Source of the DNA: Oceanospirillum linum
GTDB lineage: Bacteria; Pseudomonadota; Gammaproteobacteria; Pseudomonadales; Halomonadaceae
Direction: 5' to 3'
DNA length: 64,000 nucleotides
Assembly: GCF_900182785.1 (NCBI RefSeq)
Contig: NZ_FXTS01000003.1
Span: forward strand, 248,001 to 312,000
Shown piece by piece: positions 1-9,091 of the stretch. Positions within the stretch are counted from its first letter, which is position 1. Each line of letters starts with the position of its first letter. Made by a program: the position numbers and the translations under genes. The notes under the pieces were generated by a model that had not been told where the DNA came from, ran no database searches, and saw nothing but the letters and a program-made list of their open reading frames with translations.

Positions 1-1
1 C

Positions 2-1528
2 CTCAGCTCAGATGAACATGATGAAGCGTTTTATGCCGAGATGTGGAAAACGCTTCGCGCAGGGGAAAGCTATCGTAGCATCTTCATTAACCGCCGTAGA
101 AATGGCGAGCGCTACCATGAAGAGAAAACGATCACACCGATTCGCGATGATACGGGCCAGATCAGCCACTTTGTCGCCACAGGGCGCGATATAACAGATC
201 TGATCAATAGTGAGCAGCGCCTGGACTATCTGCGCCGGTTTGACACGCTAACAGGTCTGCCCAATCGACAGCGCTTATCAGAGCAGTTTGAGCAGCACGT
301 GATGCAGCGGCGTAAAACGCCAATGGCGCTATTTCTGGTAGACCTCGATCGTTTAAGCCGCATCAATGACAGTCTGGGCCGGCAAGCCGGTGATGAACTG
401 CTACGACTGACGGCTAGCCGGTTACGCAAATCCCTGCCTGCACACTTTGTTGGCCGCCTCGGCAGTGACGCATTTATGGTCATGGCCGAAGAGGTACAAA
501 CACCGGACCAGGCCGCTCATCTGGCTCAGGAAATCCAGCAGGTTATGGCCCTACCTTTCGAGCTCACCCAGGCCGAGCTCTTTATGAGCGTTAGTCTGGG
601 CATAACTCTTTATCCCTATGACGGAGATCAGTTTGATGAGCTGGTCAACAAAGCCGACAGCGCCATGCACCGCTGCAAAGACCATGATCAGAAATTTGGC
701 TTCTTCACTGAAGATCTGACCCTGCAAACTCAACATAGAGTCAAACTGGAAAATCAGTTACGCCAGGCACTGCTGCACAAAGAGTTTCATTTGGTCTTTC
801 AGCCCAGAATTGATATTGCTACAGAGCAGATCAACAGCGCAGAGGTGTTGCTGCGCTGGATAAAGCCGGATGGAAAGGTTATCTCTCCGGGAGAGTTTAT
901 CCCTGTACTGGAAGAGATGGGCTTAATAACCTCTGTTGGTGAGTGGGTTCTGATGCGAGCCTGTATCTATGCCAGTCAGTGGCAAAAAAAAGGCCAGCCC
1001 ATAAAGATCTCAGTCAATCTTTCAGCGAAACAGTTACGCCAACCAAACCTTCCGGATATTGTTACCCGCTGCCTTGAAACCTCGGGCCTGAGTCCTGAAC
1101 TATTGGAGCTTGAGCTAACAGAAACCAGCATGCTGGAAGATGTAAGCCATTCTATCAGTCAGCTTAGCCTGCTACGTGATAAGGGTATCCGTATCGCCAT
1201 TGACGACTTTGGCACGGGATACTCATCCCTGGCATATCTGAAACAGCTTCCGGCAGATACACTAAAAATCGACCAGGCGTTTATTCAGGAGCTGGATAGC
1301 AACGATCCCAGTGACCGGAATATCGTACAGACGATTATTCAACTGGCGCATAATTTCAACCTCAGCGTCACAGCCGAAGGCATTGAAACAGAGCGCCAGC
1401 TTGAGATCATTCGCCAGCTGGGCTGTAACGAGGCCCAGGGATTTCTTCTCGCCAAACCGATGAATGAGCCTGAGTTACTAACGACACGACACGCATTTAA
1501 TAGCCGTACTCAGGTAACGCGGGACTAG
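2..1528 (+). CDS. PAS-GGDEF-EAL cyclic-di-GMP protein, 5' end outside window
   Basis: The reading frame is open from base 2, so the true start lies upstream; the internal ATG at 41 sits in the middle of a PAS/PAC segment (ending in the VATGRDIT stretch typical of PAC ends). A diguanylate-cyclase-like domain follows, but its signature reads GSDAF (bases 461-475) instead of GGDEF, so cyclase activity is probably lost. The C-terminal EAL domain looks catalytically complete: an EVLLRW variant of the EALLRW motif, the ELTETSML segment, DDFGTGYSSL and a final AEGIET stretch. Known family role: hydrolysis of c-di-GMP to pGpG. I infer a phosphodiesterase whose GGDEF-like part is regulatory. It converges on another GGDEF-EAL gene with 45 bp between the stops. 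Confidence 0.93.
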   Translation, partial: LSSDEHDEAFYAEMWKTLRAGESYRSIFINRRRNGERYHEEKTITPIRDDTGQISHFVATGRDITDLINSEQRLDYLRRFDTLTGLPNRQRLSEQFEQHVMQRRKTPMALFLVDLDRLSRINDSLGRQAGDELLRLTASRLRKSLPAHFVGRLGSDAFMVMAEEVQTPDQAAHLAQEIQQVMALPFELTQAELFMSVSLGITLYPYDGDQFDELVNKADSAMHRCKDHDQKFGFFTEDLTLQTQHRVKLENQLRQALLHKEFHLVFQPRIDIATEQINSAEVLLRWIKPDGKVISPGEFIPVLEEMGLITSVGEWVLMRACIYASQWQKKGQPIKISVNLSAKQLRQPNLPDIVTRCLETSGLSPELLELELTETSMLEDVSHSISQLSLLRDKGIRIAIDDFGTGYSSLAYLKQLPADTLKIDQAFIQELDSNDPSDRNIVQTIIQLAHNFNLSVTAEGIETERQLEIIRQLGCNEAQGFLLAKPMNEPELLTTRHAFNSRTQVTRD

Positions 1529-1573
1529 CGCCTCATCACTCAGAAAAATGGCCCTGCAAGGTTGATCCCTGTA

Positions 1574-4459
1574 TCAACAACCACCCTTATCCTGCAACAC
1601 CTGGCGATGCATCTCCGCCTTAAAGCGGCTTATCATATCGCCCGGCCATAATGGACGATCCAGCAAATATCCCTGCGCAAGATCACACCCTAGTGCCTGA
1701 AGGTATTCCAGCTGCTCTGTCGTCTCAACACCCTCTGCAACCGTAAGCAGGTTCAGGCTTTGCGCCAAACTGATGATAGCCCGGGTGATGGCACTGTCGT
1801 CCGCATCGTGGGGCAGGTCTGAAATAAAGGCTTTATCAATTTTCAGTTTATCCAGTGGAAAGCGCTTCAGGTAGGCCAGAGAGGAGTAGCCGGTACCAAA
1901 GTCATCCAGAGAAACCCACACACCGAGCTCTTTCAACCGGCTTAAAATCCCGATTGCCTGAGAAGCCCCTTGCATCAGGGTGCTTTCAGTCACTTCAATC
2001 ACCAGGTTCTCTGCCGGGAAGCCGGTTTCTTCCAGCACCCGACGAACCTGATCGACAAGCTCCTCCCTGAACTGCAGAGCAGAAACATTAACCGCCAGCT
2101 CGATATCCGGAAAACCCTCATCCCGCCAGCGCTGGCCCTGCAAACAGGCTTCATACATTACCCATGCACCCAGCTCCAGAATAAGCCCGGTTTCCTCAGC
2201 AAGCCCGATAAAAAAGTCAGGTGGCACCAACCCCTGTTCCGGGTGCTGCCAACGTACCAGAGCTTCAACACCACGCAGGCGCATATTTTTCATGCAGAAC
2301 TGCGGCTGGTAAACCAGCCGCAGCTCACCTTCAGCGATGCCTTTGCGCAAGGCATTTTCCATCACCAGGCTACGGGAGACATCATCATTGATTTGCTGGG
2401 TAAAAAACTGATACTGATTCCGCCCCTGGGCTTTTGCATGGTAAAGCGCAGCATCTGCATTACGGAACAACATTTCAAAATTCAGCCCGTCCCCCGGGTA
2501 CAGTGCAATACCGATACTTGGAGTCAGGGTCAATGAGTGGCCACCCAGTTCAACCGGTTGACTTACATGCCTGATAATATCCCGCGCCACCAAAGCCGCA
2601 TCATTGGGATGGTTAAGATCTGAAAGCAGAATTACAAACTCATCACCACCGACACGACTGACGGTAACAAGGTCATCCACAAGTGCAGTCAGCCGCTCCG
2701 CCACAGCACAAAGCAAGCGATCACCAACCTCATGCCCTAAAGAGTCATTTACATTCTTGAAGCGATCCAGGTCAACAAACAGCAGCGCCAGATGACTATG
2801 GTTATGTCTTGCAATATGTACTGCCTGATCAACACGGTCCGCCAGCAGACGCCGATTAGGCAGGTCAGTCAGAGAATCATATTCCGCGAGATAGCGCAGG
2901 CGTTTCTCATTAGCCTTACTCAACGAAATATCACTCAACGTTGCGATATGATTAACAACCTCCCCATCCTCTCGCACCAGATTCAGGGAAAGCCATTCAG
3001 GAAAGAGAACTCCATCTTTACGCCGGTTCCAGACCTCCCCCTGCCATCGTCCGGTCTTCATCAGCCTTGACCACATATCTTCATAAAATCGCTCGTCATG
3101 ACTTCCGGATGCCATAAACGAAGGATTTTTACCCTCTGCCTCTTCCTGTGAGTATCCGGTTATCTCAGTAAACGCAGGGTTGACCGCCAAAATTCGGTTG
3201 GAGGCATCTGTGATCATGATCCCTTCTGTAGCGTTTTCAAAAACACGGGCAGAAAGCTCCAACTGACGACTGTTGTCTATTAACTGCGCTCTCTGGTGCG
3301 CAATATCCTGCTCATAGCGGATGAAGATTCGCCGCAACCAGCGGGAGTAAACCAGAGCCAGAATCAATGCCAGCAGCAAACCCGCCGCCAGCACCAACAC
3401 AAAGTTTCTGACAGCATCGGCATTCTGGGCATCCAGAATTGCCTTATGCTCAGCCAACATAGGAGCCAGATCATCAGGATAGATCCCAGCCACTAACACC
3501 CACCCCCATTCAGGTACAACTTTGACCTGTGAACGCTTAACAACAGGCCCTCGCCCATCCGGGTAAAACCAGCTGTATTCAACAATCCCGCCCCCTGAGG
3601 CCGCCGTATCCATGATGGCGTCAATCGCAGCACGCTGCAGGTCACGTACACCCCGGGTTTCAGACAAAACCGTCAGGGCTGTATTTGCCAACGTGTTACC
3701 CTGCAGATCCAATACCGAAATATAACCATTATCGCCGAAACGGAAATTTTCCAGCCGACGGGTTACCTCTTGCTTAAGGTCATTTTCAACCTGGTAGAGG
3801 TAGTCACCGGTACCAATAATCCAGTTATACGGTTCAAAAAGACGCACATAGGCAATTTTATCTTCCATCAATTTCTGATCCGAGGGCGCATACCAACGAT
3901 AACGGGAAAAACCGGACTGCTGAGCATTGTTACTCACGGCATCAATCAGCCCCCGCATAATATAATGACCGGTATCGTCACGGTTATCATAGAGAGAACT
4001 ACCTTCAAGATGAGGTGCCGTAGGTAAGAGAATACTCACTCCTTCAAGGTCACCAATAAAGAGATAACCCCGACCGTCAAAAAAGCGGACATTGCGCAGA
4101 GACTCACGGATAAGGGTTTTGATCTCAGTGTCAGACAAGCGATCTTTTGATTCAGCATAAATCGACTCCGCAACAGTCACTGCCTGATCAACGAATACTT
4201 TAGACTGCTCCTTCAGAACCTGCTCTGTTCGGGTGCGCATGTATTGGATATAACTGACTGTCGCATCCAGCTCAGACGCCAGCAGCCCCTCCTGCTGTTG
4301 CAAAACTTCTTGCTCTAGCCTGTCAAGCTGTTGCTGCTTTTGATTACCCAGAGCATAGAAGAAATAACCGCTGACAATCAGGCCGAAAATAAAGACAACC
4401 GCCAGCATGCCAATTGTTTGCAGGGCTGGCAGACGCCGGGCCTTGAGCTCAAATTTCAT
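1574..4459 (-). CDS. Cache-PAS-GGDEF-EAL membrane c-di-GMP receptor
   Basis: This 961-residue protein has an N-terminal membrane helix (about residues 14-36), a long periplasmic segment with two Cache-type repeats (each with the GDYLYQV- or GDLEGVS-like sCache_2 pattern), and a second helix near residues 355-375. PAS (about 400-510), GGDEF and EAL domains follow. The GGDEF motif is intact (bases 2636-2650), and so is the EALVRW motif (about 2258-2275), together with ESTLMQ, DDFGTGYSSL and AEGVET. No RxxD inhibitory site is visible at the usual spacing before GGDEF. The protein could therefore make or degrade c-di-GMP in response to a small periplasmic ligand; which activity wins cannot be read from sequence. 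The start ATG precedes a positively charged stretch and then the first helix. Confidence 0.95.
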   Translation of the reverse strand: MKFELKARRLPALQTIGMLAVVFIFGLIVSGYFFYALGNQKQQQLDRLEQEVLQQQEGLLASELDATVSYIQYMRTRTEQVLKEQSKVFVDQAVTVAESIYAESKDRLSDTEIKTLIRESLRNVRFFDGRGYLFIGDLEGVSILLPTAPHLEGSSLYDNRDDTGHYIMRGLIDAVSNNAQQSGFSRYRWYAPSDQKLMEDKIAYVRLFEPYNWIIGTGDYLYQVENDLKQEVTRRLENFRFGDNGYISVLDLQGNTLANTALTVLSETRGVRDLQRAAIDAIMDTAASGGGIVEYSWFYPDGRGPVVKRSQVKVVPEWGWVLVAGIYPDDLAPMLAEHKAILDAQNADAVRNFVLVLAAGLLLALILALVYSRWLRRIFIRYEQDIAHQRAQLIDNSRQLELSARVFENATEGIMITDASNRILAVNPAFTEITGYSQEEAEGKNPSFMASGSHDERFYEDMWSRLMKTGRWQGEVWNRRKDGVLFPEWLSLNLVREDGEVVNHIATLSDISLSKANEKRLRYLAEYDSLTDLPNRRLLADRVDQAVHIARHNHSHLALLFVDLDRFKNVNDSLGHEVGDRLLCAVAERLTALVDDLVTVSRVGGDEFVILLSDLNHPNDAALVARDIIRHVSQPVELGGHSLTLTPSIGIALYPGDGLNFEMLFRNADAALYHAKAQGRNQYQFFTQQINDDVSRSLVMENALRKGIAEGELRLVYQPQFCMKNMRLRGVEALVRWQHPEQGLVPPDFFIGLAEETGLILELGAWVMYEACLQGQRWRDEGFPDIELAVNVSALQFREELVDQVRRVLEETGFPAENLVIEVTESTLMQGASQAIGILSRLKELGVWVSLDDFGTGYSSLAYLKRFPLDKLKIDKAFISDLPHDADDSAITRAIISLAQSLNLLTVAEGVETTEQLEYLQALGCDLAQGYLLDRPLWPGDMISRFKAEMHRQVLQDKGGC

Positions 4460-4800
4460 AATCGCCTTAATACAGATTCAACCTGTTGCAAAATAGCCTA
4501 AAAAGCATTTAATAGCTCCATACGGGAATTTAAGCCCGATGATAGAGTAAATCCGAAAACGTTGGACACTGTAGTGCTTTTTCCGTGGCAAAGAAAAGAC
4601 TAACGTCAAACACGCCAGTACAAACAAATCCTACATTAGCCCATACAAATAGCCGCCTGTAGCGAATCAGACTCCGACAGGAATTGTTCAAGCCGGGGCA
4701 TTTTTACTTTAAACTGGTGTTCAGGACGGTTAGATTAAGACGGACAAAGGATCGTTAATCTATAAGCTCAAGAGCAGCCCGCGCCACACAAAGTCTCACA
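4460..4800. other. divergent intergenic region
   Basis: 341 bp between a minus-strand c-di-GMP receptor gene and a plus-strand membrane-protein gene, so both promoters should lie here. An A/T-rich element with TATAAG near 4760 could be a -10 box for the plus-strand gene. I see no open frame, no strong inverted repeat and no recognisable operator. Confidence 0.5.
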
Positions 4801-5883
4801 ATGTTACAACGTGATACAGTTTTTCCGAGTGGTCAAGGCTACTATGACTCCATCACCCCTAACACGATACAAGCCTGCTTATATAAAATGGATGATAAAA
4901 ACTTAGCGCCCGACGCTGATTCTGCTCAAACACCCAAAGACCTGCCATCCGTGCCGGGGGTTTACCCTGCGCACCATAAAATGTCAGCAGCGGAAGCCGC
5001 AGAAAAAGAAGCTGAACGCGAACGTGAAAAAATCAAAGCACAATGGGAAGCGAAGCAGGCGGAAAAAAAACAGGAAGAGCGTAAAAAGGCTGAAGAAGCA
5101 CGGCTAAAAGCTGAGCGTGAAGCCCTTTACAAAGACCTGGAAACGCTGAATTATGAGCTTCTGTCCCTGAGTGAATACCCTTCTGATTTTGAAATCGAAT
5201 CTGCCCGACGCTCACGCCTGGGATGGTTTTTCGGTTTGGGTATCTCTGTATTCCTGTTTACCAGCTCACTGCTAAACCTGGTACACCCCTGGGTAGGAGG
5301 TATAGCAGGCGGCATTGCATTTGTACTTTGGTTAAGCCATGGCACAGGCATGATGCAATTTTTACCAGGTCTCTCTCGCTATCCTGAATTACTGGCTAAG
5401 CGGAGAAAGATCAAAAACGGGGTAACCGAATATATCCAGCAGATTGAAGCCAAACGAGGCTTTATTCATCGTATCTATCCACTGGTACACCATAACCCAA
5501 GGCTCAGAGCACGTAAATTTCGCCGGATCGCTCTAATGTCTAAAGAGCACAATCTGATGAGCAACATGAAAACGTTGCAGGACGTTGCTCTATACCACGA
5601 ATACCTTGATGAATGCCGAAAAGCAGCAGAGGAATATTTCCGTTCAGAGCGGGAAGATCAGATGCTGGCGGACCTGGATTTTGACCCTAGTGTCGAAGAT
5701 CTGGAACAGGAGCTGACTGACAATGCCCACGACGAAGAAAGTGCAGAAAGCGATCAGACAGATCAGCTGCCTGAAGAAAAAAGTCTGAAAACAGATGACA
5801 ACAGCCTGAAAAATACTGATGAACCAGCCGTAGCACCTAATGTAACATCATCGACTCAGGACGATCAGAGCGGCCAAAGCTGA
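4801..5883 (+). CDS. unknown coiled-coil membrane protein
   Basis: I do not recognise the family. The 360-residue product has a charged, Lys/Glu/Ala-rich stretch (about residues 60-112) that should form a coiled coil. A hydrophobic region with two short helices (about 140-180) follows, then a basic helical region, and last an acidic Asp/Glu/Ser-rich tail. This suggests a cytoplasmic coiled coil attached to the inner membrane. The start is uncertain: neither ATG 4801 nor the in-frame ATG at 4888 has a good ribosome-binding site, and the first 29 residues are not distinctive. It is followed 27 bp later by the CoA-binding gene and may be co-transcribed with it. Confidence 0.75.
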   Translation: MLQRDTVFPSGQGYYDSITPNTIQACLYKMDDKNLAPDADSAQTPKDLPSVPGVYPAHHKMSAAEAAEKEAEREREKIKAQWEAKQAEKKQEERKKAEEARLKAEREALYKDLETLNYELLSLSEYPSDFEIESARRSRLGWFFGLGISVFLFTSSLLNLVHPWVGGIAGGIAFVLWLSHGTGMMQFLPGLSRYPELLAKRRKIKNGVTEYIQQIEAKRGFIHRIYPLVHHNPRLRARKFRRIALMSKEHNLMSNMKTLQDVALYHEYLDECRKAAEEYFRSEREDQMLADLDFDPSVEDLEQELTDNAHDEESAESDQTDQLPEEKSLKTDDNSLKNTDEPAVAPNVTSSTQDDQSGQS

Positions 5884-5910
5884 TCATTAAATCCGTTAAA
5901 GGAGCCTGCA

Positions 5911-6294
5911 ATGTCAATGCAAACCTCATTACCTCAACATGTCGTTGTGCTGGGTGCCAGTTCAAAACCAGAACGTCATTCTAATCAAGCTGTTCGTCTG
6001 CTGAAGGCTTATCAACATAAAGTCACTGCGGTAAACCCTGCATTTGACCAGATTGAACAGTGTCCCTGCGTTCGTCAGCTTGCAGACATTCATCTCCCTG
6101 TAGACACTTTGTCGCTGTATCGCAATGCCCATCAGCTTGCGAACCAAATAGATGAAATCATTGCTCTTAAGCCTAAACGAATCATCTTCAACCCCGGAAC
6201 AGAATCCTGGGAATTACAGCAAGCGTTAACCAAATCAGGTATATTCTGGCAGGAAAACTGCACTCTCGTTATGCTACGCAGCGGGCACTTCTGA
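5911..6294 (+). CDS. CoA-binding domain protein (YccU-like)
   Basis: The 127-residue protein is a single Rossmann domain of the CoA_binding_2 type. It opens with VVVLGASSKPERHSN, the nucleotide-binding turn of the family, and contains a NPGTES segment late in the fold. Family length and fold match E. coli YccU-like proteins, which bind CoA; no enzymatic reaction is established for them. A good ribosome-binding site (GGAG at 5901-5904) sits 6 bases before the ATG. It lies just downstream of the unknown membrane protein and 102 bp before the HDOD gene, all on the same strand. Confidence 0.88.
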   Translation: MSMQTSLPQHVVVLGASSKPERHSNQAVRLLKAYQHKVTAVNPAFDQIEQCPCVRQLADIHLPVDTLSLYRNAHQLANQIDEIIALKPKRIIFNPGTESWELQQALTKSGIFWQENCTLVMLRSGHF

Positions 6295-6396
6295 GCAGCC
6301 CGTTATTACGCCGGTGTCAAAAACAACACCAAGGGGTTTTTCTTCCGATCCTGATAACCCGTTCAGCCTTCGGGCAAAACTAAATAAGTCCTCCCT

Positions 6397-7638
6397 ATGC
6401 ATACACATCCACTGTCACCGGAACGTCTGGCGATTTTTGTCCCCTTTTCAAAGCTTTCTGAAGAGCACCTGATTCTACTGTGCCATCGCATTGAGATCTG
6501 CCAGGAGCCTGAGGGTAAAGAGATAAGCCCCAGAGGGGATAATCGCAGCGAAGAGCTTTTTCTGCTCAGTGGTCGGGTAACTGTTTTCGCAGAAGATGGC
6601 AGCGAAATAACGCTATCTGCAGGGGATAACCGCAGCCGATTCAGTTTGCTGAACTTACGGCCAAGCCCAAACCTTATCGTCAGCCAAACCGAGACAGAGT
6701 TCTTTCTTCTGGACAGCGACCTGCTGCAATCTCTCCAGGCTGAGTCCAACAACCTATCCCTGCCTCTGACAGAGATTCTGGCCAACGACAGCAGCCACCC
6801 CCTCGTGCTGCAGTTCTATCGCTCTCTGATACAAAATAAACTAAGCCTGCCATCCCTGCCGGAAGTAACCCAAAAGGTAAGCCAGATTATCGTTGATGAA
6901 GAGTTAAATGTTGATCATATGGCCTCGTTAATAGCGGCTGACGCCTCCCTGGCAGCCCGACTGCTTAAACTGGCAAACAGCCCTTTGTATCGTGCCTATG
7001 AGCCCATCAGTCAGTTATCTGAAGCAATTAAACGTCTTGGACTGAATGCGACCCGTCACTTGGTCTTAGCCTTTGCACTGCAGGTACAGTTCCAAATTCC
7101 TGCTGCAAACTGGGTCAGAAAACGTCAGCTGCGCAGCTGGAAAGAGAGCATCCAACTGGCTGCCATCTGCTATGTTCTGGCAAAAAAATGTACCAAAATT
7201 CCGCCGGAAGAAGCTCTTTTGGCAGGCCTGCTGCACAATATTGGTGAATTACCCCTAGTGCAATTCGCCGCCCAATACCCCGAGCTTGCAGATGACCCGG
7301 ACTACCTTGACCAGATAATGCAAGAAGCAAGAGGGCAGGCCGGTGCCATGATACTGCACCGCTGGAATTTACCAGAAGCCCTGGTAACCGCCGTGCAACA
7401 TGTAGACACCTGGTTTTATGAGCCTAACTCCAAGGACGTTACACTGACCGATATTTTGATTCTGGCACGCCTGCACAGCATGGCCATGAATGACCGCTCT
7501 CCTTCTACGCCATCGATCAGCCAGGTTCCTTCCTATGAGAAAATTGCACCAGGGCCCCTGACGAGCCAACAACGGCTTGAAATTCTTGAGGATGCCAGAG
7601 AGCAGATCAGCGAAATTAAAAGCATCTTCAATCGCTGA
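6397..7638 (+). CDS. cNMP-binding-like + HDOD domain protein
   Basis: The 413-residue protein starts with a cyclic-nucleotide-binding-like beta-roll (about residues 10-120; the FLLSGRVTVFAEDG segment is typical). An HDOD domain follows (about 145-350), recognised by LPSLPEVTQKVSQIIVDE, the AADASLAARLLKLANSP stretch and a GLLHNIGELPL segment. HDOD domains look like HD hydrolases without the full metal site and usually act as signalling or scaffold modules in bacteria with complex c-di-GMP networks. The arginine-containing phosphate-binding cassette of true CRP domains is not obvious, so nucleotide binding is uncertain. No strong ribosome-binding site precedes the ATG. Confidence 0.9.
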   Translation: MHTHPLSPERLAIFVPFSKLSEEHLILLCHRIEICQEPEGKEISPRGDNRSEELFLLSGRVTVFAEDGSEITLSAGDNRSRFSLLNLRPSPNLIVSQTETEFFLLDSDLLQSLQAESNNLSLPLTEILANDSSHPLVLQFYRSLIQNKLSLPSLPEVTQKVSQIIVDEELNVDHMASLIAADASLAARLLKLANSPLYRAYEPISQLSEAIKRLGLNATRHLVLAFALQVQFQIPAANWVRKRQLRSWKESIQLAAICYVLAKKCTKIPPEEALLAGLLHNIGELPLVQFAAQYPELADDPDYLDQIMQEARGQAGAMILHRWNLPEALVTAVQHVDTWFYEPNSKDVTLTDILILARLHSMAMNDRSPSTPSISQVPSYEKIAPGPLTSQQRLEILEDAREQISEIKSIFNR

Positions 7639-7779
7639 CACTCTAGAATCTGACAAATTACTTTTTTCTCTGCATGGCATCTGCTAAATCCGCAGGATAG
7701 GGTAAGATAGGCTAGGCATATTATCTCAGATTCAGCTGGCCTGCCGGCTGATCAACTGGAACAGGTTAAGGGGTCAAAC

Positions 7780-8217
7780 GTGCGAGCACTGATTCAAAGG
7801 GTCGCCCGGGCAAAAGTTGAAGTAGATCAACAATGCATTGGAGAGATCAACCAGGGACTATTGGTCTTTATCGGTGTGGAGAAAGGGGATCGTACAGAAG
7901 ATGCCGACCGCCTGTTAAAAAAACTGCTGGCCTACCGGGTGTTTGCCGATGCCGAGGATAAAATGAACCTTAGCCTCACAGATGTTCAGGGAGGACTGCT
8001 TCTGGTCTCGCAGTTCACTCTCGCTGCAAACACTCAAAAAGGGCTGAGGCCCAGTTTCTCATCTGCAGCACCTCCGGCAGAGGGCGAGGATCTGTATAAT
8101 TACCTTGTTGAACAGGCCAAAGGGCTCCACCCAAGCGTAGCTACAGGGCGTTTTGGTGCAGATATGAAGGTAGAGCTGCTCAATGATGGCCCGGCAACCT
8201 TCTTGCTGGAAACCTGA
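7780..8217 (+). CDS. dtd: D-aminoacyl-tRNA deacylase
   Basis: The 145-residue product matches the usual length of DTD and carries both hallmark motifs: SQFTLAA in the middle and a C-terminal NDGPATF (the Gly-Pro motif). The enzyme removes D-amino acids, and glycine from tRNA-Ala, to protect translation. The start is GTG at 7780, preceded by a GGGG-rich ribosome-binding site. It is 30 bp upstream of an SDR oxidoreductase gene on the same strand. Confidence 0.97.
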   Translation: MRALIQRVARAKVEVDQQCIGEINQGLLVFIGVEKGDRTEDADRLLKKLLAYRVFADAEDKMNLSLTDVQGGLLLVSQFTLAANTQKGLRPSFSSAAPPAEGEDLYNYLVEQAKGLHPSVATGRFGADMKVELLNDGPATFLLET

Positions 8218-8247
8218 TCGACTCCAAACAATTTCTAAGGCAGAGCT

Positions 8248-9027
8248 ATGACACAACACTCCAAATCGAGCAAAGTCGCGTTAGTCACCGGAGGCGGCCA
8301 GGGCATAGGCCGCGCTATCTGCCGGGGACTACTGAATCAGGGCATGATCGTTATTTGTGCTGATATCGACCTTGAAGCCGCCGATGAAACTGCCTCCCTC
8401 TATCAGGATCTGGGAACAATTAAAGCCCATTCGCTGGACGTTTCTGATGAACCTGTTGTTCAGGGGTGCATTCAGGAGATTATCGGAGAGTTTGGCCGCC
8501 TTGATGTGCTGGTCAATAATGCAGGTCTTTCAACGCCCTTCAACGACCCGATTGAAGACCTTTCCCTTGAAGACTGGCAACGCTATCTTGATGTTAATCT
8601 GACAGGCGTATTCCTGGTCAGTAAACATGCCGTCCCCTACCTTCGGGAGCAGCAGGGCAGCATTATCAATATAGGCTCAACCCGTGCCAGCCAATCTGAA
8701 CGGGATACAGAAGCCTACGCCGCCAGCAAAGGTGGCGTGATCTCACTGACCCATGCGCTGGCGATCAGCTTAGGTAGTGAAGTACGCGTAAACTGTATCA
8801 GCCCCGGCTGGATAGAAGTAGGAGACTGGCAGAAAGCGCGCACGCGCATCGAGCCTATTCACTCTCCTTCCGACCTGGCTCAGCACCCTGTGGGTCGTAT
8901 CGGTAAGCCCGACGATGTCGCCTATATGGTCTGCTATCTGGCAACCGATGTCGCAGGCTTCATCACGGGTCAGAACTTCGTCGTTGACGGCGGCATGGGC
9001 GTCAAAATGGCCTATAACGACAGCTAG
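8248..9027 (+). CDS. short-chain dehydrogenase/reductase
   Basis: The 259-residue protein is a classical SDR. It has the cofactor-binding TGGGQGIG motif near the N-terminus, a CADID stretch whose acidic residues favour NAD(H) over NADP(H), the NNAG motif, a catalytic Ser in the IGSTR segment and the YxxxK pair in YAASK. The C-terminal half carries the usual ISPGWIE and ITGQNFVVDGGM segments. The substrate cannot be told from sequence. It probably shares a transcript with dtd. Confidence 0.93.
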   Translation: MTQHSKSSKVALVTGGGQGIGRAICRGLLNQGMIVICADIDLEAADETASLYQDLGTIKAHSLDVSDEPVVQGCIQEIIGEFGRLDVLVNNAGLSTPFNDPIEDLSLEDWQRYLDVNLTGVFLVSKHAVPYLREQQGSIINIGSTRASQSERDTEAYAASKGGVISLTHALAISLGSEVRVNCISPGWIEVGDWQKARTRIEPIHSPSDLAQHPVGRIGKPDDVAYMVCYLATDVAGFITGQNFVVDGGMGVKMAYNDS

Positions 9028-9046
9028 CCTCCTGAGTCAGTCAGCA

Positions 9047-9076
9047 GGCGGCCGGATATGAGAATATCCGGCCGCC
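9047..9076. terminator. perfect 13-bp stem-loop between convergent genes
   Basis: GGCGGCCGGATAT (9047-9059) and its exact complement (9064-9076) enclose a GAGA loop. It lies between the SDR stop (9027) and the yheS stop (9092), which face each other. There is no T-run on either side, so it is either a factor-assisted bidirectional terminator or a 3'-end stabilising hairpin. The GAGA tetraloop is of the stable GNRA type. Confidence 0.65.
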
Positions 9077-9091
9077 AATCCCACGAAAGAA

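Noticed and set aside
6312..6345. Terminator between the CoA-binding and HDOD genes
   Set aside because: The GGTGT/ACACC stem is only 5 bp and does not directly precede the T-run.
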